64,000 nt of DNA from UBA1413 sp964552955 (GTDB taxonomy: Bacteria > Bacteroidota > Bacteroidia > Bacteroidales > Prolixibacteraceae): positions 1-64,000 of the forward strand of contig CAZKIU010000006.1 in assembly GCA_964552955.1 (NCBI GenBank), given 5' to 3'. Below are positions 1-8,881 of the stretch, one piece after another (the stretch's first letter is position 1; each line of letters begins with the position of its first letter). The notes under the pieces are model-generated. The model saw nothing but the letters and a program-made list of their open reading frames with translations. It was not told the DNA's origin and searched no databases. Position numbers and translations under genes: made by a program.

Positions 1-1003
1 CGACCTTTCGGCACCCGGTTTTTACCGCTGTACCGCCTGGGCTGAAAAAGAGGGCCTCAGAGGGGAGGAAGTCCGCTTCAACATCGGTTATGAACCTGAA
101 AAAATTATCAGTCCGGTCGATACCCTGCCCGGTTTTACCGAATTCTGGAAGAACACCCGGGCCGAACTCGACCAGGTGAAGCCCAACTTCAGAATGACCT
201 TGCTGAAGGAAAAATCGGGCAGCGTGCGTGACCTTTACCAGGTCAGCATGGAGTCATTCGGCCATGTGACCATCGAAGGGTTTTATGCTGTTCCGAAGGC
301 ACCGGGGAAATACCCGGTAATCGTCAGCTATATGGGCTACGGCTCAGACCCGTGGATGCCGGGAGGGGACGTAAATCCTGGCTGGGCTGAATTTGTTCTT
401 TCCACGCGGGGCCAGGGGATCCAGAAGGCCACAAACACCTTTGGAGACTGGATCGTTTACGGATTGGAGCGCAAGGAAGATTATTATTACCGGGGAGCCT
501 TCATGGATCTGGTGCGGGCCATTGACTTTGTGGTTTCCCGGCCCGAAGTGGATCCTGAAAAGATCGTAGCCGAAGGAGGCAGCCAGGGGGGCGCCTTCAC
601 CCTGGCCGCCTGCGCCCTCGACCACCGTATCAAAGCCGCCGCACCTACCATCCCCTTCCTCAGCGACTACCCCGACTACTTCAAAATCGCCCCCTGGCCC
701 GCCAGCACCTTCACCGAATACCTCAAAAACCACCCTGAAAAAAAATGGGACGACACCTATCAGCTCCTGAGTTATTTCGACATCAAGAACCTGGCCCACC
801 TCATCCAATGCCCCATCCTGATGGCCGCGGGATTGCAGGACGACGTCTGTCCGCCCCATACCAATTTCGCCTCCTTCAACCTTATCCCTTCGGAAAAGAA
901 ATATTACGTCTTCCCCGACCAGGGCCATAGCGTACCTCCCAAATGGTACGACATCAGAATGAATTTCTTCCGCGAAAAACTGAATCTTCCCCATCCTGAG
1001 TAA
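1..1003 (+). CDS. Acetyl xylan esterase / cephalosporin-C deacetylase family (CE7), 5' end missing
   Basis: This is an alpha/beta-hydrolase of the AXE1/CE7 family, which removes acetyl groups from xylo-oligosaccharides and similar acetylated sugars. The frame is open to base 2, so the start lies upstream of the window; the GTG near 176 is internal, because conserved-looking sequence (GFYRCTAWAE, EFWKNTRAEL) precedes it. The nucleophile elbow GGSQGG has its serine codon at 581-583. The acid residue is probably in LQDDVCPP, and the catalytic histidine is in DQGHSVPP (codon 926-928), near the C-terminus as expected. Whether it has a signal peptide cannot be seen. A pectinesterase follows 131 bp later on the same strand, which suggests a role in plant cell-wall ester removal. 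The family call is secure; the substrate is inferred. Confidence 0.88.
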   Translation, partial: DLSAPGFYRCTAWAEKEGLRGEEVRFNIGYEPEKIISPVDTLPGFTEFWKNTRAELDQVKPNFRMTLLKEKSGSVRDLYQVSMESFGHVTIEGFYAVPKAPGKYPVIVSYMGYGSDPWMPGGDVNPGWAEFVLSTRGQGIQKATNTFGDWIVYGLERKEDYYYRGAFMDLVRAIDFVVSRPEVDPEKIVAEGGSQGGAFTLAACALDHRIKAAAPTIPFLSDYPDYFKIAPWPASTFTEYLKNHPEKKWDDTYQLLSYFDIKNLAHLIQCPILMAAGLQDDVCPPHTNFASFNLIPSEKKYYVFPDQGHSVPPKWYDIRMNFFREKLNLPHPE

Positions 1004-1134
1004 TTATGCCAGTGCCGTTTCTCTCGCCCGCTTCAGGTCAATGAGGCCTGATGAAAATCAAAGGGAAAAGATTTCAGAAGGATCAAATAATCCTTTCCAA
1101 CCGGATAAAAGAGGGTAATTTTAAGCTTGACTTT

Positions 1135-2199
1135 ATGGAAAATTTGAGAATTTGTTTGCTGGTGGCCTATCTCCTTTGCGGGGGCATGACGCTCCTGAAG
1201 GCACAGGACATATCACTGATGAACGTAGCGCAAAACAAATCGCAGATGACCGTAGCGCAGGATAAGTCACTGATTACGGTAGCACAGGATGGGAGTGGTG
1301 ATTTCACGACGGTTCAGGCCGCCATCGATGCTGCAAAAGCCTTCCCTGACATGCGGATTACCATTTTCATCCGAAATGGGATTTACCGTGAAAAAGTGGT
1401 GGTGCCCGCCTGTAACGCGCGGATCTCGCTGATCGGGGAGAGCATGGAATCGACCATTCTTACCTGGGATGATCACTTCAATAAGGTGAACAGGGGGCGC
1501 AACAGTACCTTTTACACCTGGACCCTGAAAGTGGAGGCCGACGATTTCATAGCCGAGCAGCTCACCATTGAAAACAGCGCCGGTGCGGTTGGCCAGGCCG
1601 TGGCCCTGCATGTGGAGGGAGACCGCTGTTTCATCCGCAACTGCCGGATCCGGGGCCACCAGGATACCCTCTATGCCGCCGGCCCTGACAGCCGGCAATA
1701 CTTCCGGAATTGCCTCATTGAAGGAACTACCGATTTTATCTTCGGGGCTTCAACCGCGCTGTTTGAGGAGTGCACCCTCCACAGCAAAAGCAATTCATAC
1801 CTCACCGCCGCCAGCACCCTGGAAGGAAAACCCTACGGATATGTCTTTCTCCGCTGCCGGCTGACCGCCGATGCGGGGGTCGACGCCGTCTATCTGGGCC
1901 GTCCCTGGCGCGATTTTGCCCGGACGGTCTTCCTGCAGTGTGAGATGGGCAGCCACATCGTCAGGGAAGGATGGGCCAACTGGAGCGGCACCGCCAGGGA
2001 TAAAACCGCCTATTATGCGGAATACAAAAACACCGGTCCGGGGGCTCCCACCGGCCACAGAGTGCCCTGGAGCCACCAGCTCTCCCGGCGTGAAGCCCGC
2101 AATTATACCCCGGAAAAAATCCTGGCTCCACGAAGCCCCGGATCCCCCGCAGAAAAAAAGTGGCCCGAGGTGTGGACCCACACACCTGCCACCCCCTGA
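1135..2199 (+). CDS. Pectinesterase (CE8), exported
   Basis: Pectin methylesterase, which hydrolyses methyl esters of polygalacturonate. I chose the ATG at 1135 (354 aa) because it begins a clear signal peptide (MENLRICLLVAYLLCGG...LLKAQ); an upstream ATG at 1051 would add 28 hydrophilic residues in front of it. The family motifs are in order: GQAVAL, QDTL (Asp177), DFIFG (Asp200) and LGRPW (Arg256), which supply the catalytic acid/base, nucleophile and substrate arginine, so the enzyme looks intact. The region around the signal peptidase site is expanded into four near-identical 9-residue units (xAQDxSxxx), listed separately. It lies between an acetyl esterase and a gluconolactonase-like gene, consistent with pectin or hemicellulose use. 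Confidence 0.9.
   Translation: MENLRICLLVAYLLCGGMTLLKAQDISLMNVAQNKSQMTVAQDKSLITVAQDGSGDFTTVQAAIDAAKAFPDMRITIFIRNGIYREKVVVPACNARISLIGESMESTILTWDDHFNKVNRGRNSTFYTWTLKVEADDFIAEQLTIENSAGAVGQAVALHVEGDRCFIRNCRIRGHQDTLYAAGPDSRQYFRNCLIEGTTDFIFGASTALFEECTLHSKSNSYLTAASTLEGKPYGYVFLRCRLTADAGVDAVYLGRPWRDFARTVFLQCEMGSHIVREGWANWSGTARDKTAYYAEYKNTGPGAPTGHRVPWSHQLSRREARNYTPEKILAPRSPGSPAEKKWPEVWTHTPATP
1198..1293 (+). repeat. In-frame 27-bp tandem repeat at the signal-peptide junction of the pectinesterase
   Basis: Codons 1198-1224, 1225-1251, 1252-1278 and 1279 onward encode KAQDISLMN, VAQNKSQMT, VAQDKSLIT and VAQDGSGDF. The period is exactly 27 bp and the copies keep AQ(D/N)xS. The first copy overlaps the predicted cleavage site (LLKAQ), so the repeat duplicates that segment. 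The last copy runs into the start of the mature enzyme. Confidence 0.85.
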
Positions 2200-2223
2200 G
2201 GCGGGTTCTGGCCTAAAAGCTGC

Positions 2224-2231
2224 TATATTTG
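2224..2231 (+). promoter_or_regulatory. Bacteroidota-type -7 element (TATATTTG)
   Basis: An exact TAnnTTTG match lies about 73 bp before the start codon of the gluconolactonase-like gene and 25 bp after the pectinesterase stop. No good TTTG -33 box is seen at the usual 19-21 bp distance, so the promoter is only probable. Confidence 0.45.
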
Positions 2232-2304
2232 AGGCATAACCTCATGGTTCATAGCCGACCCTGGCCAGGTTTTTGTGCTGTCATTAAAAAAATCAAATAA
2301 ACCC

Positions 2305-3228
2305 ATGAAGAACATCTCCTTTTTACCGGCAGCGCTGTTGATGGCCGCCCTTCCCCTGGTTATAGCCTCCCTTCCGCTGGCGGCACAGCATAATAAGAGC
2401 ATTATGGCCCGAAATGCCGGGCCGGTCCTCCTGTTATCGGGCCCGTTCAGTTTCACCGAGGGGCCAGCCGCTGACAAAGCCGGAAATGTCTATTTCACCG
2501 ACCAGCCCAACAACAAAATATACATCTGGACGGTCAACGGGGAATTGAAGGAGTTCTGCGGTGACTACGGTCGCGCCAACGGGCTCTATTTCGATCCTCA
2601 GGGGAACCTGCTTTCCTGTTCCGATGAGAAGAACGAACTGTGGCGCATCACCCCCACCGGTGAGCGTACCGTCCTGGTGAGCGATCTGAACGGCAAGCGC
2701 CTCAACGGCCCCAACGACCTATGGGTCAGGCCCGATGGTGGTATTTACTTCACCGATCCCCTCTATCCGCGGCCCTGGTGGACCGACAGGGATCAAACCA
2801 CGCAACTCGACGGCCAGCATGTTTACTACCTGGCCCCGGGCAGTTCGACACCGGTTAAAGTGGCTGGAGCACTGAAACAACCCAATGGCATCATAGGCAC
2901 CCCCAATGGGAAAACCCTGTATGTGGCCGACATCGGAGACGGGAAGACCTACCGGTACACCATCGCCCCCGATGGCACCCTCAGCGCCAGAACCCTCTTC
3001 GCCCCTATGGGATCCGACGGTATGACCATCGACAACCGGGGGAATGTCTATCTGACCGGAAAGGGCGTCACAGTCTTTAACCCCCGGGGCGAAAAGATCG
3101 CCCATATCGCTATTGCCGCCAAATGGACCGCCAACGTCTGTTTCGGGGGGGCCGACCGGAAAACCCTTTTCATCACCGCATCGGAAAATCTCTTTTCTTT
3201 GCGCATGAAAGTGAGAGGGGTGAAGTAA
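2305..3228 (+). CDS. SMP-30/gluconolactonase/LRE-like exported protein
   Basis: A six-bladed beta-propeller of the SMP-30/gluconolactonase (SGL) family. Members hydrolyse sugar lactones and need a divalent metal. The start at ATG 2305 gives 307 aa beginning with a signal peptide (MKNISFLPAALLMAALPLV...LAAQ). Family-type segments include FTEGPAADKAGNVYFTD near the N-terminus, RLNGPNDLWVRPDGGIYFTD in the middle and QPNGIIGTPNGKTLYVAD further on; these carry the acidic and asparagine residues that normally bind the metal. Its position after a pectinesterase suggests handling of oxidised or uronic sugar lactones, but the substrate cannot be read from the sequence. Confidence 0.83.
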   Translation: MKNISFLPAALLMAALPLVIASLPLAAQHNKSIMARNAGPVLLLSGPFSFTEGPAADKAGNVYFTDQPNNKIYIWTVNGELKEFCGDYGRANGLYFDPQGNLLSCSDEKNELWRITPTGERTVLVSDLNGKRLNGPNDLWVRPDGGIYFTDPLYPRPWWTDRDQTTQLDGQHVYYLAPGSSTPVKVAGALKQPNGIIGTPNGKTLYVADIGDGKTYRYTIAPDGTLSARTLFAPMGSDGMTIDNRGNVYLTGKGVTVFNPRGEKIAHIAIAAKWTANVCFGGADRKTLFITASENLFSLRMKVRGVK

Positions 3229-3336
3229 TATTTAATCATTTTAATCACTTCACAGAATACGCTTTAGTGACCGGATCCCTGGCTCAGGGGCACACATTAA
3301 GGCCACAGACAGCGGGAAAAGGATAGAAGATAGACT

Positions 3337-4710
3337 ATGAAAATACATTTTATCGCCATCGGTGGCAGCGCCATGCACAACCTGGCACTGGCCCTTCATC
3401 ATAAAGGATATCTGATTACCGGCTCCGACGATGAAATCGTGGAGCCCTCCAAAAGCAGGCTGGCGGCCTGCGGGTTGTTGCCCGAAGCCCCAGGGTGGTT
3501 CCCCGGAAAGATTACCGCTGACCTCGATGCCGTGGTCCTGGGCATGCACGCCCGCGGCGACAACCCCGAACTCCTCAGAGCCCGGGAACTGGGAGTGAAG
3601 ATCTTTTCCTATCCCGAATTCCTCTATGAGCAGACGCGCGACAAAACCCGCGTGGTCATCGGCGGCAGCCACGGCAAAACCACCATCACCTCCATGATCA
3701 TGCATGTCCTGCGGGAAAGCGGCATGGCCTTCGACTACATGGTGGGCGCCCAGCTCGAAGGATTCGACACCATGGTCAGCCTCCGCAATGACTCCCGCAT
3801 CGCCATCTTCGAGGGGGATGAGTACCTCTCCTCCCCCGAAGACCGGAGACCCAAATTCCACCTCTACCATCCCCATATCGGGGTGCTGAGCGGTATTGCC
3901 TGGGACCATATCAACGTCTTTCCCACCTTTGACAACTATGTGGAACAGTTCCGCAGGTTCGCAGAGCTCATCGAACCGGGAGGAAGCCTTTTCTATTTTG
4001 AAGGCGATCCTCACCTCCGGAACATCGCCGCCGCACAACACCACATCACCAGCACGGCCTATAAAGCCCACCCGGCAGAAGTCCGCCAACAACAGACCTG
4101 CCTGATTTTTGGCGACGAAAGGGTGCCCCTGAGGATTTTCGGGGAACACAACCTCCAGAACATCGCGGCAGCCCTGGCGGTATGCCGCGCCCTGGGAGTC
4201 GGCGATGACCTCTTCTACGGGGCCATGCGCACGTTTACCGGTGCGTCCAGGCGACTGGAGGTGTTGGCGGAAAACGGCACCACCACGGTTTTCAGGGATT
4301 TCGCCCACTCCCCCTCCAAGTTGCAGGCCACCACCCGGGCCGTCAAAAGCCACTTCCCCGGCCGGCGACTCATAGCCTGCATGGAACTCCACACCTTCAG
4401 CTCCCTGAAAAAGGAGTTTCTCCCCCACTACCACCACACCATGGACGAAGCCGACGAGGCGTACGTCTATTTCAACCCCCATACCGTGGAACATAAAAAA
4501 CTGGAACCCATCACCCCGGAAATGGTTTATGAGGGGTTCGGAAAGCCCGGACTGCGGGTGACCACCGATTCGGAAGCCCTGTTTGCCGAACTCGAAGCTA
4601 AAGCGTGGGACCACTGTAACCTGCTGCTGATGAGTTCAGGCAACTTCGACGGAAAAGACCTCCCGGCGCTGGCCCGCAGAATAACCGGTCATTACACTTC
4701 AACTTTATAG
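3337..4710 (+). CDS. mpl: UDP-N-acetylmuramate:L-alanyl-gamma-D-glutamyl-meso-diaminopimelate ligase
   Basis: Cytoplasmic Mur-ligase-family enzyme that joins recycled murein tripeptide to UDP-MurNAc, bypassing MurC, MurD and MurE. At 457 aa it has the usual Mpl length. The N-terminus (MKIHFIAIGGSAMHNLA) is the Rossmann UDP-binding loop, typical of Mpl rather than MurC. The ATP loop GGSHGKTTITS is at residues 109-119. FEGDEYLSS and the Mur-ligase HNLQNIAAALAVC and FAHSPSK motifs follow. The M19 dipeptidase begins only 7 bp after the stop, so the two are probably co-transcribed; both handle peptides or their recycling. Confidence 0.93.
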   Translation: MKIHFIAIGGSAMHNLALALHHKGYLITGSDDEIVEPSKSRLAACGLLPEAPGWFPGKITADLDAVVLGMHARGDNPELLRARELGVKIFSYPEFLYEQTRDKTRVVIGGSHGKTTITSMIMHVLRESGMAFDYMVGAQLEGFDTMVSLRNDSRIAIFEGDEYLSSPEDRRPKFHLYHPHIGVLSGIAWDHINVFPTFDNYVEQFRRFAELIEPGGSLFYFEGDPHLRNIAAAQHHITSTAYKAHPAEVRQQQTCLIFGDERVPLRIFGEHNLQNIAAALAVCRALGVGDDLFYGAMRTFTGASRRLEVLAENGTTTVFRDFAHSPSKLQATTRAVKSHFPGRRLIACMELHTFSSLKKEFLPHYHHTMDEADEAYVYFNPHTVEHKKLEPITPEMVYEGFGKPGLRVTTDSEALFAELEAKAWDHCNLLLMSSGNFDGKDLPALARRITGHYTSTL

Positions 4711-4717
4711 ATCCGAC

Positions 4718-5980
4718 ATGAGAAGCTCTATTCTTTTTGCAGGCCTGATCCTGGCCACGGGGCTGGGTGCGATACCAGGCAGGATGCCCGCCCAGAGCAG
4801 CAGAAACCTGACGCCCCAGCGGGTGCAGAAGGTCCACAATGAGGCGCTTACCGTCGATACCCATTGCGATACGCCCATGAATATCCTGGATCGGGGATTG
4901 GACATCGGCCAACGGAATGCAACGGGAAAAGTCGACCTGCCGCGGATGAAGGAGGGTGGCCTCGACGTGATGTTCTTTGCCATTTACACCGGACAGGAAA
5001 AGAGGACCCCGGCCCATTATGAGGAGGTGTACCGTTTAGCCCACCGTATGACAGACTCGACACTGGCAGCCGTCGGCCGGTATCCTGAAATGGCGGAAAT
5101 CGCCCTCGCGTCGGCCGATGCGTCACGCATCGAAAAGGAAGGAAAACGGGCGATATACCTGGGCATGGAAAATGGGTTCCCCCTGGGGAAGGAGATCTCC
5201 CGCGTGGAAGAGTTTTACCGTAAAGGGATCCGCTACATCACCCTCTGCCACTCCAGGCATAACGATATCTGCGACTCCTCTTCCGACCGGCTTCCGCCCG
5301 AGCACAACGGGTTGAGTCCCTTTGGCCGGGAAGTGGTCATGGAGATGAACCGCCTGGGCATGATCATCGACGTTTCCCATATCTCCGACAAATCATTTTA
5401 TGATGTCATAGGGATCAGCCTGGCCCCCGTCATGGCCTCCCACAGCAGTGTCAGGGCCATCGCCCATCACAACCGCAACATGACCGACGACATGATCAAA
5501 GCCCTGGCCCGTAATGGCGGAGTGATCCAGATCTGCCTCCTCGATGAATATGTGAAAGATCCTGATCCTTCCAATCCTGCCTATAAGTTGGGACAGGAGA
5601 TGAGAGAAAAGTATGAGGCCATTCGCGATACCCTTACCGAGGCGGGAAGGGTGCACTTCTGGAAGGAGTGGACGGCCCTCAGGGAGAAATACCCCAAAGA
5701 TCTGCCCACCGTGGCCGATTATGTCGATCATATCGATCATGTGGTCCGGCTGGCCGGGATCAGCCATGTGGGCATTGGCAGTGATTTTGACGGCGGTGGC
5801 GGCCTGGAAGGATGCAACGATGTCAGCCAGTTTCCAGCCATCACCCGTGAACTGCTGGCCCGGGGCTATTCCGAAAACGACATCCGCAAAATATGGGGCG
5901 GCAACTTCTTCAGGGTCTTCCGGAATGTAGAAGAGGTCTCCCGCAAGATCAGGGGGGAAGAACATCTCATACAACCCTAA
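4718..5980 (+). CDS. Membrane-dipeptidase-type peptidase, family M19 (exported)
   Basis: Zinc dipeptidase of the renal dipeptidase family (420 aa), which cleaves dipeptides including those with a D-residue on the C side. It has a signal peptide (MRSSILFAGLILATGLGA...). Metal and active-site motifs appear in order: VDTHCDTP (HxD), the glutamate of GMENGFPLG, the histidine in DVSHISDKSF, ASHSSVRAIAHHNRN and VGIGSDFDGG. It sits 7 bp behind mpl and is probably translated from the same mRNA. A joint role in processing cell-wall-derived peptides is an inference from the pairing. Confidence 0.92.
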   Translation: MRSSILFAGLILATGLGAIPGRMPAQSSRNLTPQRVQKVHNEALTVDTHCDTPMNILDRGLDIGQRNATGKVDLPRMKEGGLDVMFFAIYTGQEKRTPAHYEEVYRLAHRMTDSTLAAVGRYPEMAEIALASADASRIEKEGKRAIYLGMENGFPLGKEISRVEEFYRKGIRYITLCHSRHNDICDSSSDRLPPEHNGLSPFGREVVMEMNRLGMIIDVSHISDKSFYDVIGISLAPVMASHSSVRAIAHHNRNMTDDMIKALARNGGVIQICLLDEYVKDPDPSNPAYKLGQEMREKYEAIRDTLTEAGRVHFWKEWTALREKYPKDLPTVADYVDHIDHVVRLAGISHVGIGSDFDGGGGLEGCNDVSQFPAITRELLARGYSENDIRKIWGGNFFRVFRNVEEVSRKIRGEEHLIQP

Positions 5981-6008
5981 GCCGGGAGCCGCCGCCACTA
6001 CACCCGGG

Positions 6009-8780
6009 TTACCTGGAGATAACCAGTTTCCGGGGAGGTAGTCCGTTGCCGTTATCCAGCAGGTAAATGCCCGGGGCCAGAAAACCGAGATGGAGTTCCG
6101 CCGGGTTCCGGCCGGTGAAGTCTTCACGGCAGACCAGGGCTCCTGAAAGGCTTCTCACGATGACCACCCCTAAAGGACGGGAGGAGAATAGGGTGACCTT
6201 TCCGGTGGTCGGGTTGGGATAGACGGCCAGCTCTTCTTCCCTGGTTCCCGGCAGGGAGATATGGTTCGGCGCAAAGGGATCGGCCATCTTCCGGGAGGTG
6301 AATAACCTGAATTCGCCGGCATTCAGGGTAATGCTCTGCGAAGCAGCCGTCACCTCGTAAGGGGCATTGCTGAAATAGTCGTTCCAGAGGCCCGTGGCCG
6401 GGAAATCCAGGGAGTAACTTCTGGTGGAGGTAGCGAAATTTCCCACGGCCACCACGTGATGGGCCCCGTTGGAGAGGCGGTACCACTTGACCTCTCCATT
6501 CAGTCCAGAGCTGAAAGTACTTGACGAAGAGAACTCTTCATAATTCACCTTCAGATAGTTGAGGCGCCCCATCATCTTGTAAAGATCTTTCCGGTGAACC
6601 TGGTCGGCATAGTTCCAGAGGATGGGTTTGGGAGAGAGACGACATTCGGGGCGTACTTCGCTGGGGTTTTCGCAGGTGTTGATGGAATAGTCGTACCCCA
6701 GTTCCCCAAACTGCCAGATCATTTTCGGACCCGGCAGGGGCAACAAAAAGAGGGAGGCGAGTTCCACCCGGTCAAGGGCGGTGGGCAGGAGTTTGATATT
6801 GTAGCTTCCATCAGTTCTGCCGCCGGTTTTGCACTCCCAGACGATCCTTTCCTCATCATGACTTTCCATATAGGTCACCAGGTGAGGCTGGGCCCAGTCG
6901 CGGTTCTTGTAGATACCCCAGCTCAGGTCTCCGCCCTCCCCTTTGGCCGCATTGGAATAGGCATAATGGAGGTTGCCCCAGAGCAGGATTCCATGGGCAG
7001 CCAGTTCTTTCTCCTCGTTGTTGTCGGAGAGATGCTCGAAGATCACCAATGCCCGGGGGTTGCGCCGCCAGATCTCATCGGCCATCCGCTTCAAGTTGGC
7101 AATGCGCGGGGCATCGTAGGCACTCCCCCAATCACTGGCCCCATAAACCGTATTGGAAAACCCCTTGGTGAAGTCAAAACGGAAACCATCGATCTTGTAC
7201 TCTTTCATCCAGAAGCTGTTGATGCTGTCGATCAACTGGCGGGTATGCGCACTTTCGTGGTTGAAGTCATACCCCCACTGGGCATCCGGATTCTGGAAGT
7301 TGTGCTGGGTATTGTACCAGGGGTTGTCGGCAGTGGGTTTCCAGGAGGAGCGGTCGAGGTACATCTGCACCAGGGGACTCTGACCGTAACTGTGGTTGAG
7401 CACCATGTCGATGACCACGGCTATCCCCCGTTTATGGGCCTCATCCACCAGCCTTTTCAGATCATGGGCCGGGCCGTAATACTTATCGGCAGCAAAATAG
7501 AAGGAGGGGTTGTAGCCCCAGCTCAGGTTACCCTCGAATTCATTGACGGGCATCAGCTCCAGCACGTTGACGCCCAGCTCCTTCAGGTAGTCGAGTTTAC
7601 TGATAACGGCCTGATAGGAGTGTTCTGCAGTGAAATCACGGATCAGCATTTCATAGATGACCAGCCGCTCTCTGGCCGGAGGGGTAAAGGAGGTCACCTC
7701 CCAGGCATAGGGAGTCTGCCCGGTCTGCAATACCGAGGCTACTCCCTGCGCTTTCCCAGTGGGATAAACCGGCAAGCCAGGATAGGTGGCCGCACTGATA
7801 TACTGATCGTTGGGATCGGAGGTCAGGGAAGTGTATGGGTCGGCAATCCTGATCTGCCCGTCGATCAGATACTGGAAAACATAGGGCTGCCCCTTGACCA
7901 GACCATTGATTTCCAACCAGAACCAGTCGCCGTCCTTTTTCATCTGATAGGCATTGTTCACCTCCCAGTGGTTGAAATCGCCCAATACGAACACATTTTC
8001 CTTATGAGGGGCCCAGAGCACCAGGGCGGCAGAGGTTTCGCCGGTATAATTGATCCCCTTCAGGTAAGCCGAAGGTTTAGGGGCGATGGTGACCGGTTCC
8101 TTGATGAAGATGCGGACCGAATCGCGCACTGTTTTCTGTGGGGTGGTCGCTTCGGCAATCATCCACTGCCACCCGCTGGCTGCAAAAGAATGGTTGTACG
8201 AAATGGCTTTCCCGGTAGCCCGGGCCAGTTCCTGCGTTCCGGCCAGCAGTCGCAGGGTAGCTTCCTGTGAAGCCGTGGCGGTGACCGGGAAGGAGGCATT
8301 GACATCGATCATGGCCCCTTCGAGAGGTGACCCCAACGCCACCACCAATCCTTCCTCATACACCTCTACAAAGAGATCAGCCGTCTGCTTCTTATCGCTG
8401 TTCCAGTTGGCAGAACGGAAGACCAATGCCAGCTTCTTCACCTTTTCGGCAGCAGGAACACTATAGAAGGTCATGATATCAGGCGAAATGACCAGCTCAT
8501 AGATACCACCTCCCTTGTTGGTGAGTTTGGGTTGGTTGGTGTTGTTGGCCCAATCACCGATAACATGTTGCCATTCACTCTTTCCTTCGATGATCACCCC
8601 GGTATGGGCATACAGGTCACCCGTAAAAAGTCCTAATTGTCCTTCTTTGGAGGAGTCAAAGGTGAGGGTCACGGGTTGGGTGGCCACCGGCAGGGCCGGG
8701 TTGGAGGTGATCTGGGCTGAAGAGAAAAGGGCGGCTGAAACAAGAGCTGCCGACAATAAAAGGAGGATGAACTTTTTCAT
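6009..8780 (-). CDS. Secreted GH13 alpha-amylase with N-terminal binding modules and type IX secretion C-terminal domain
   Basis: A 923-residue surface or secreted alpha-glucan hydrolase. It has a signal peptide (MKKFILLLLSAALVSAA), an N-terminal beta-rich module of about 110 residues, an Ig-like stretch, and a CBM48-like segment (VLWAPHKENVFVLGDFNHW, about residues 255-275). A GH13 barrel follows: region I DMVLNHSYG (about 455), region II GFRFDFTKG (about 528, nucleophile Asp), region III IFEHLSDN (about 577, Glu) and region IV MESHDEER (about 632, Asp). The last 80 residues (ELAVYPNPTTGKV to the C-terminal KLVISR) match the Por-secretion sorting domain, so export by T9SS and surface attachment or release are expected. 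It lies downstream of susE but behind a probable terminator. The exact substrate (starch or pullulan) is open. Confidence 0.93.
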   Translation of the reverse strand: MKKFILLLLSAALVSAALFSSAQITSNPALPVATQPVTLTFDSSKEGQLGLFTGDLYAHTGVIIEGKSEWQHVIGDWANNTNQPKLTNKGGGIYELVISPDIMTFYSVPAAEKVKKLALVFRSANWNSDKKQTADLFVEVYEEGLVVALGSPLEGAMIDVNASFPVTATASQEATLRLLAGTQELARATGKAISYNHSFAASGWQWMIAEATTPQKTVRDSVRIFIKEPVTIAPKPSAYLKGINYTGETSAALVLWAPHKENVFVLGDFNHWEVNNAYQMKKDGDWFWLEINGLVKGQPYVFQYLIDGQIRIADPYTSLTSDPNDQYISAATYPGLPVYPTGKAQGVASVLQTGQTPYAWEVTSFTPPARERLVIYEMLIRDFTAEHSYQAVISKLDYLKELGVNVLELMPVNEFEGNLSWGYNPSFYFAADKYYGPAHDLKRLVDEAHKRGIAVVIDMVLNHSYGQSPLVQMYLDRSSWKPTADNPWYNTQHNFQNPDAQWGYDFNHESAHTRQLIDSINSFWMKEYKIDGFRFDFTKGFSNTVYGASDWGSAYDAPRIANLKRMADEIWRRNPRALVIFEHLSDNNEEKELAAHGILLWGNLHYAYSNAAKGEGGDLSWGIYKNRDWAQPHLVTYMESHDEERIVWECKTGGRTDGSYNIKLLPTALDRVELASLFLLPLPGPKMIWQFGELGYDYSINTCENPSEVRPECRLSPKPILWNYADQVHRKDLYKMMGRLNYLKVNYEEFSSSSTFSSGLNGEVKWYRLSNGAHHVVAVGNFATSTRSYSLDFPATGLWNDYFSNAPYEVTAASQSITLNAGEFRLFTSRKMADPFAPNHISLPGTREEELAVYPNPTTGKVTLFSSRPLGVVIVRSLSGALVCREDFTGRNPAELHLGFLAPGIYLLDNGNGLPPRKLVISR

Positions 8781-8807
8781 GGCAGGAAAATGAGGAACGG
8801 CTGAATA

Positions 8808-8861
8808 AAATTAAATAAAAAACCACAGAGAAACCCGGCTTCTGTACGGTTTTCTCTGTGG
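8808..8861 (-). terminator. Intrinsic terminator/attenuator between susE and the GH13 amylase gene
   Basis: A stem of CCACAGAGAAA(A)CC pairs with GGTTTCTCTGTGG (8823-8835 with 8848-8861, one bulge). Read on the minus strand it is followed by TTTTTTATTTAAT. It ends the susCDE message or lets only part of it continue into the amylase gene. Confidence 0.7.
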
Positions 8862-8881
8862 CTGAGAGGAGTCACCTGCGG

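Noticed and set aside
176..1003. Internal GTG at 176 as start of the acetyl esterase
   Set aside because: The frame is open to base 2 and the upstream residues look like part of the CE7 fold.
3250..4614. A 454-codon minus-strand frame opposite mpl
   Set aside because: The plus-strand gene has the full set of Mur-ligase motifs; this frame has none.
6594..8270. A 558-codon open frame on the plus strand opposite the GH13 amylase gene
   Set aside because: It lies entirely antisense to a gene with signal peptide, catalytic motifs and sorting domain. Its translation has no recognisable domain. Long antisense frames are common in this GC-rich codon use.
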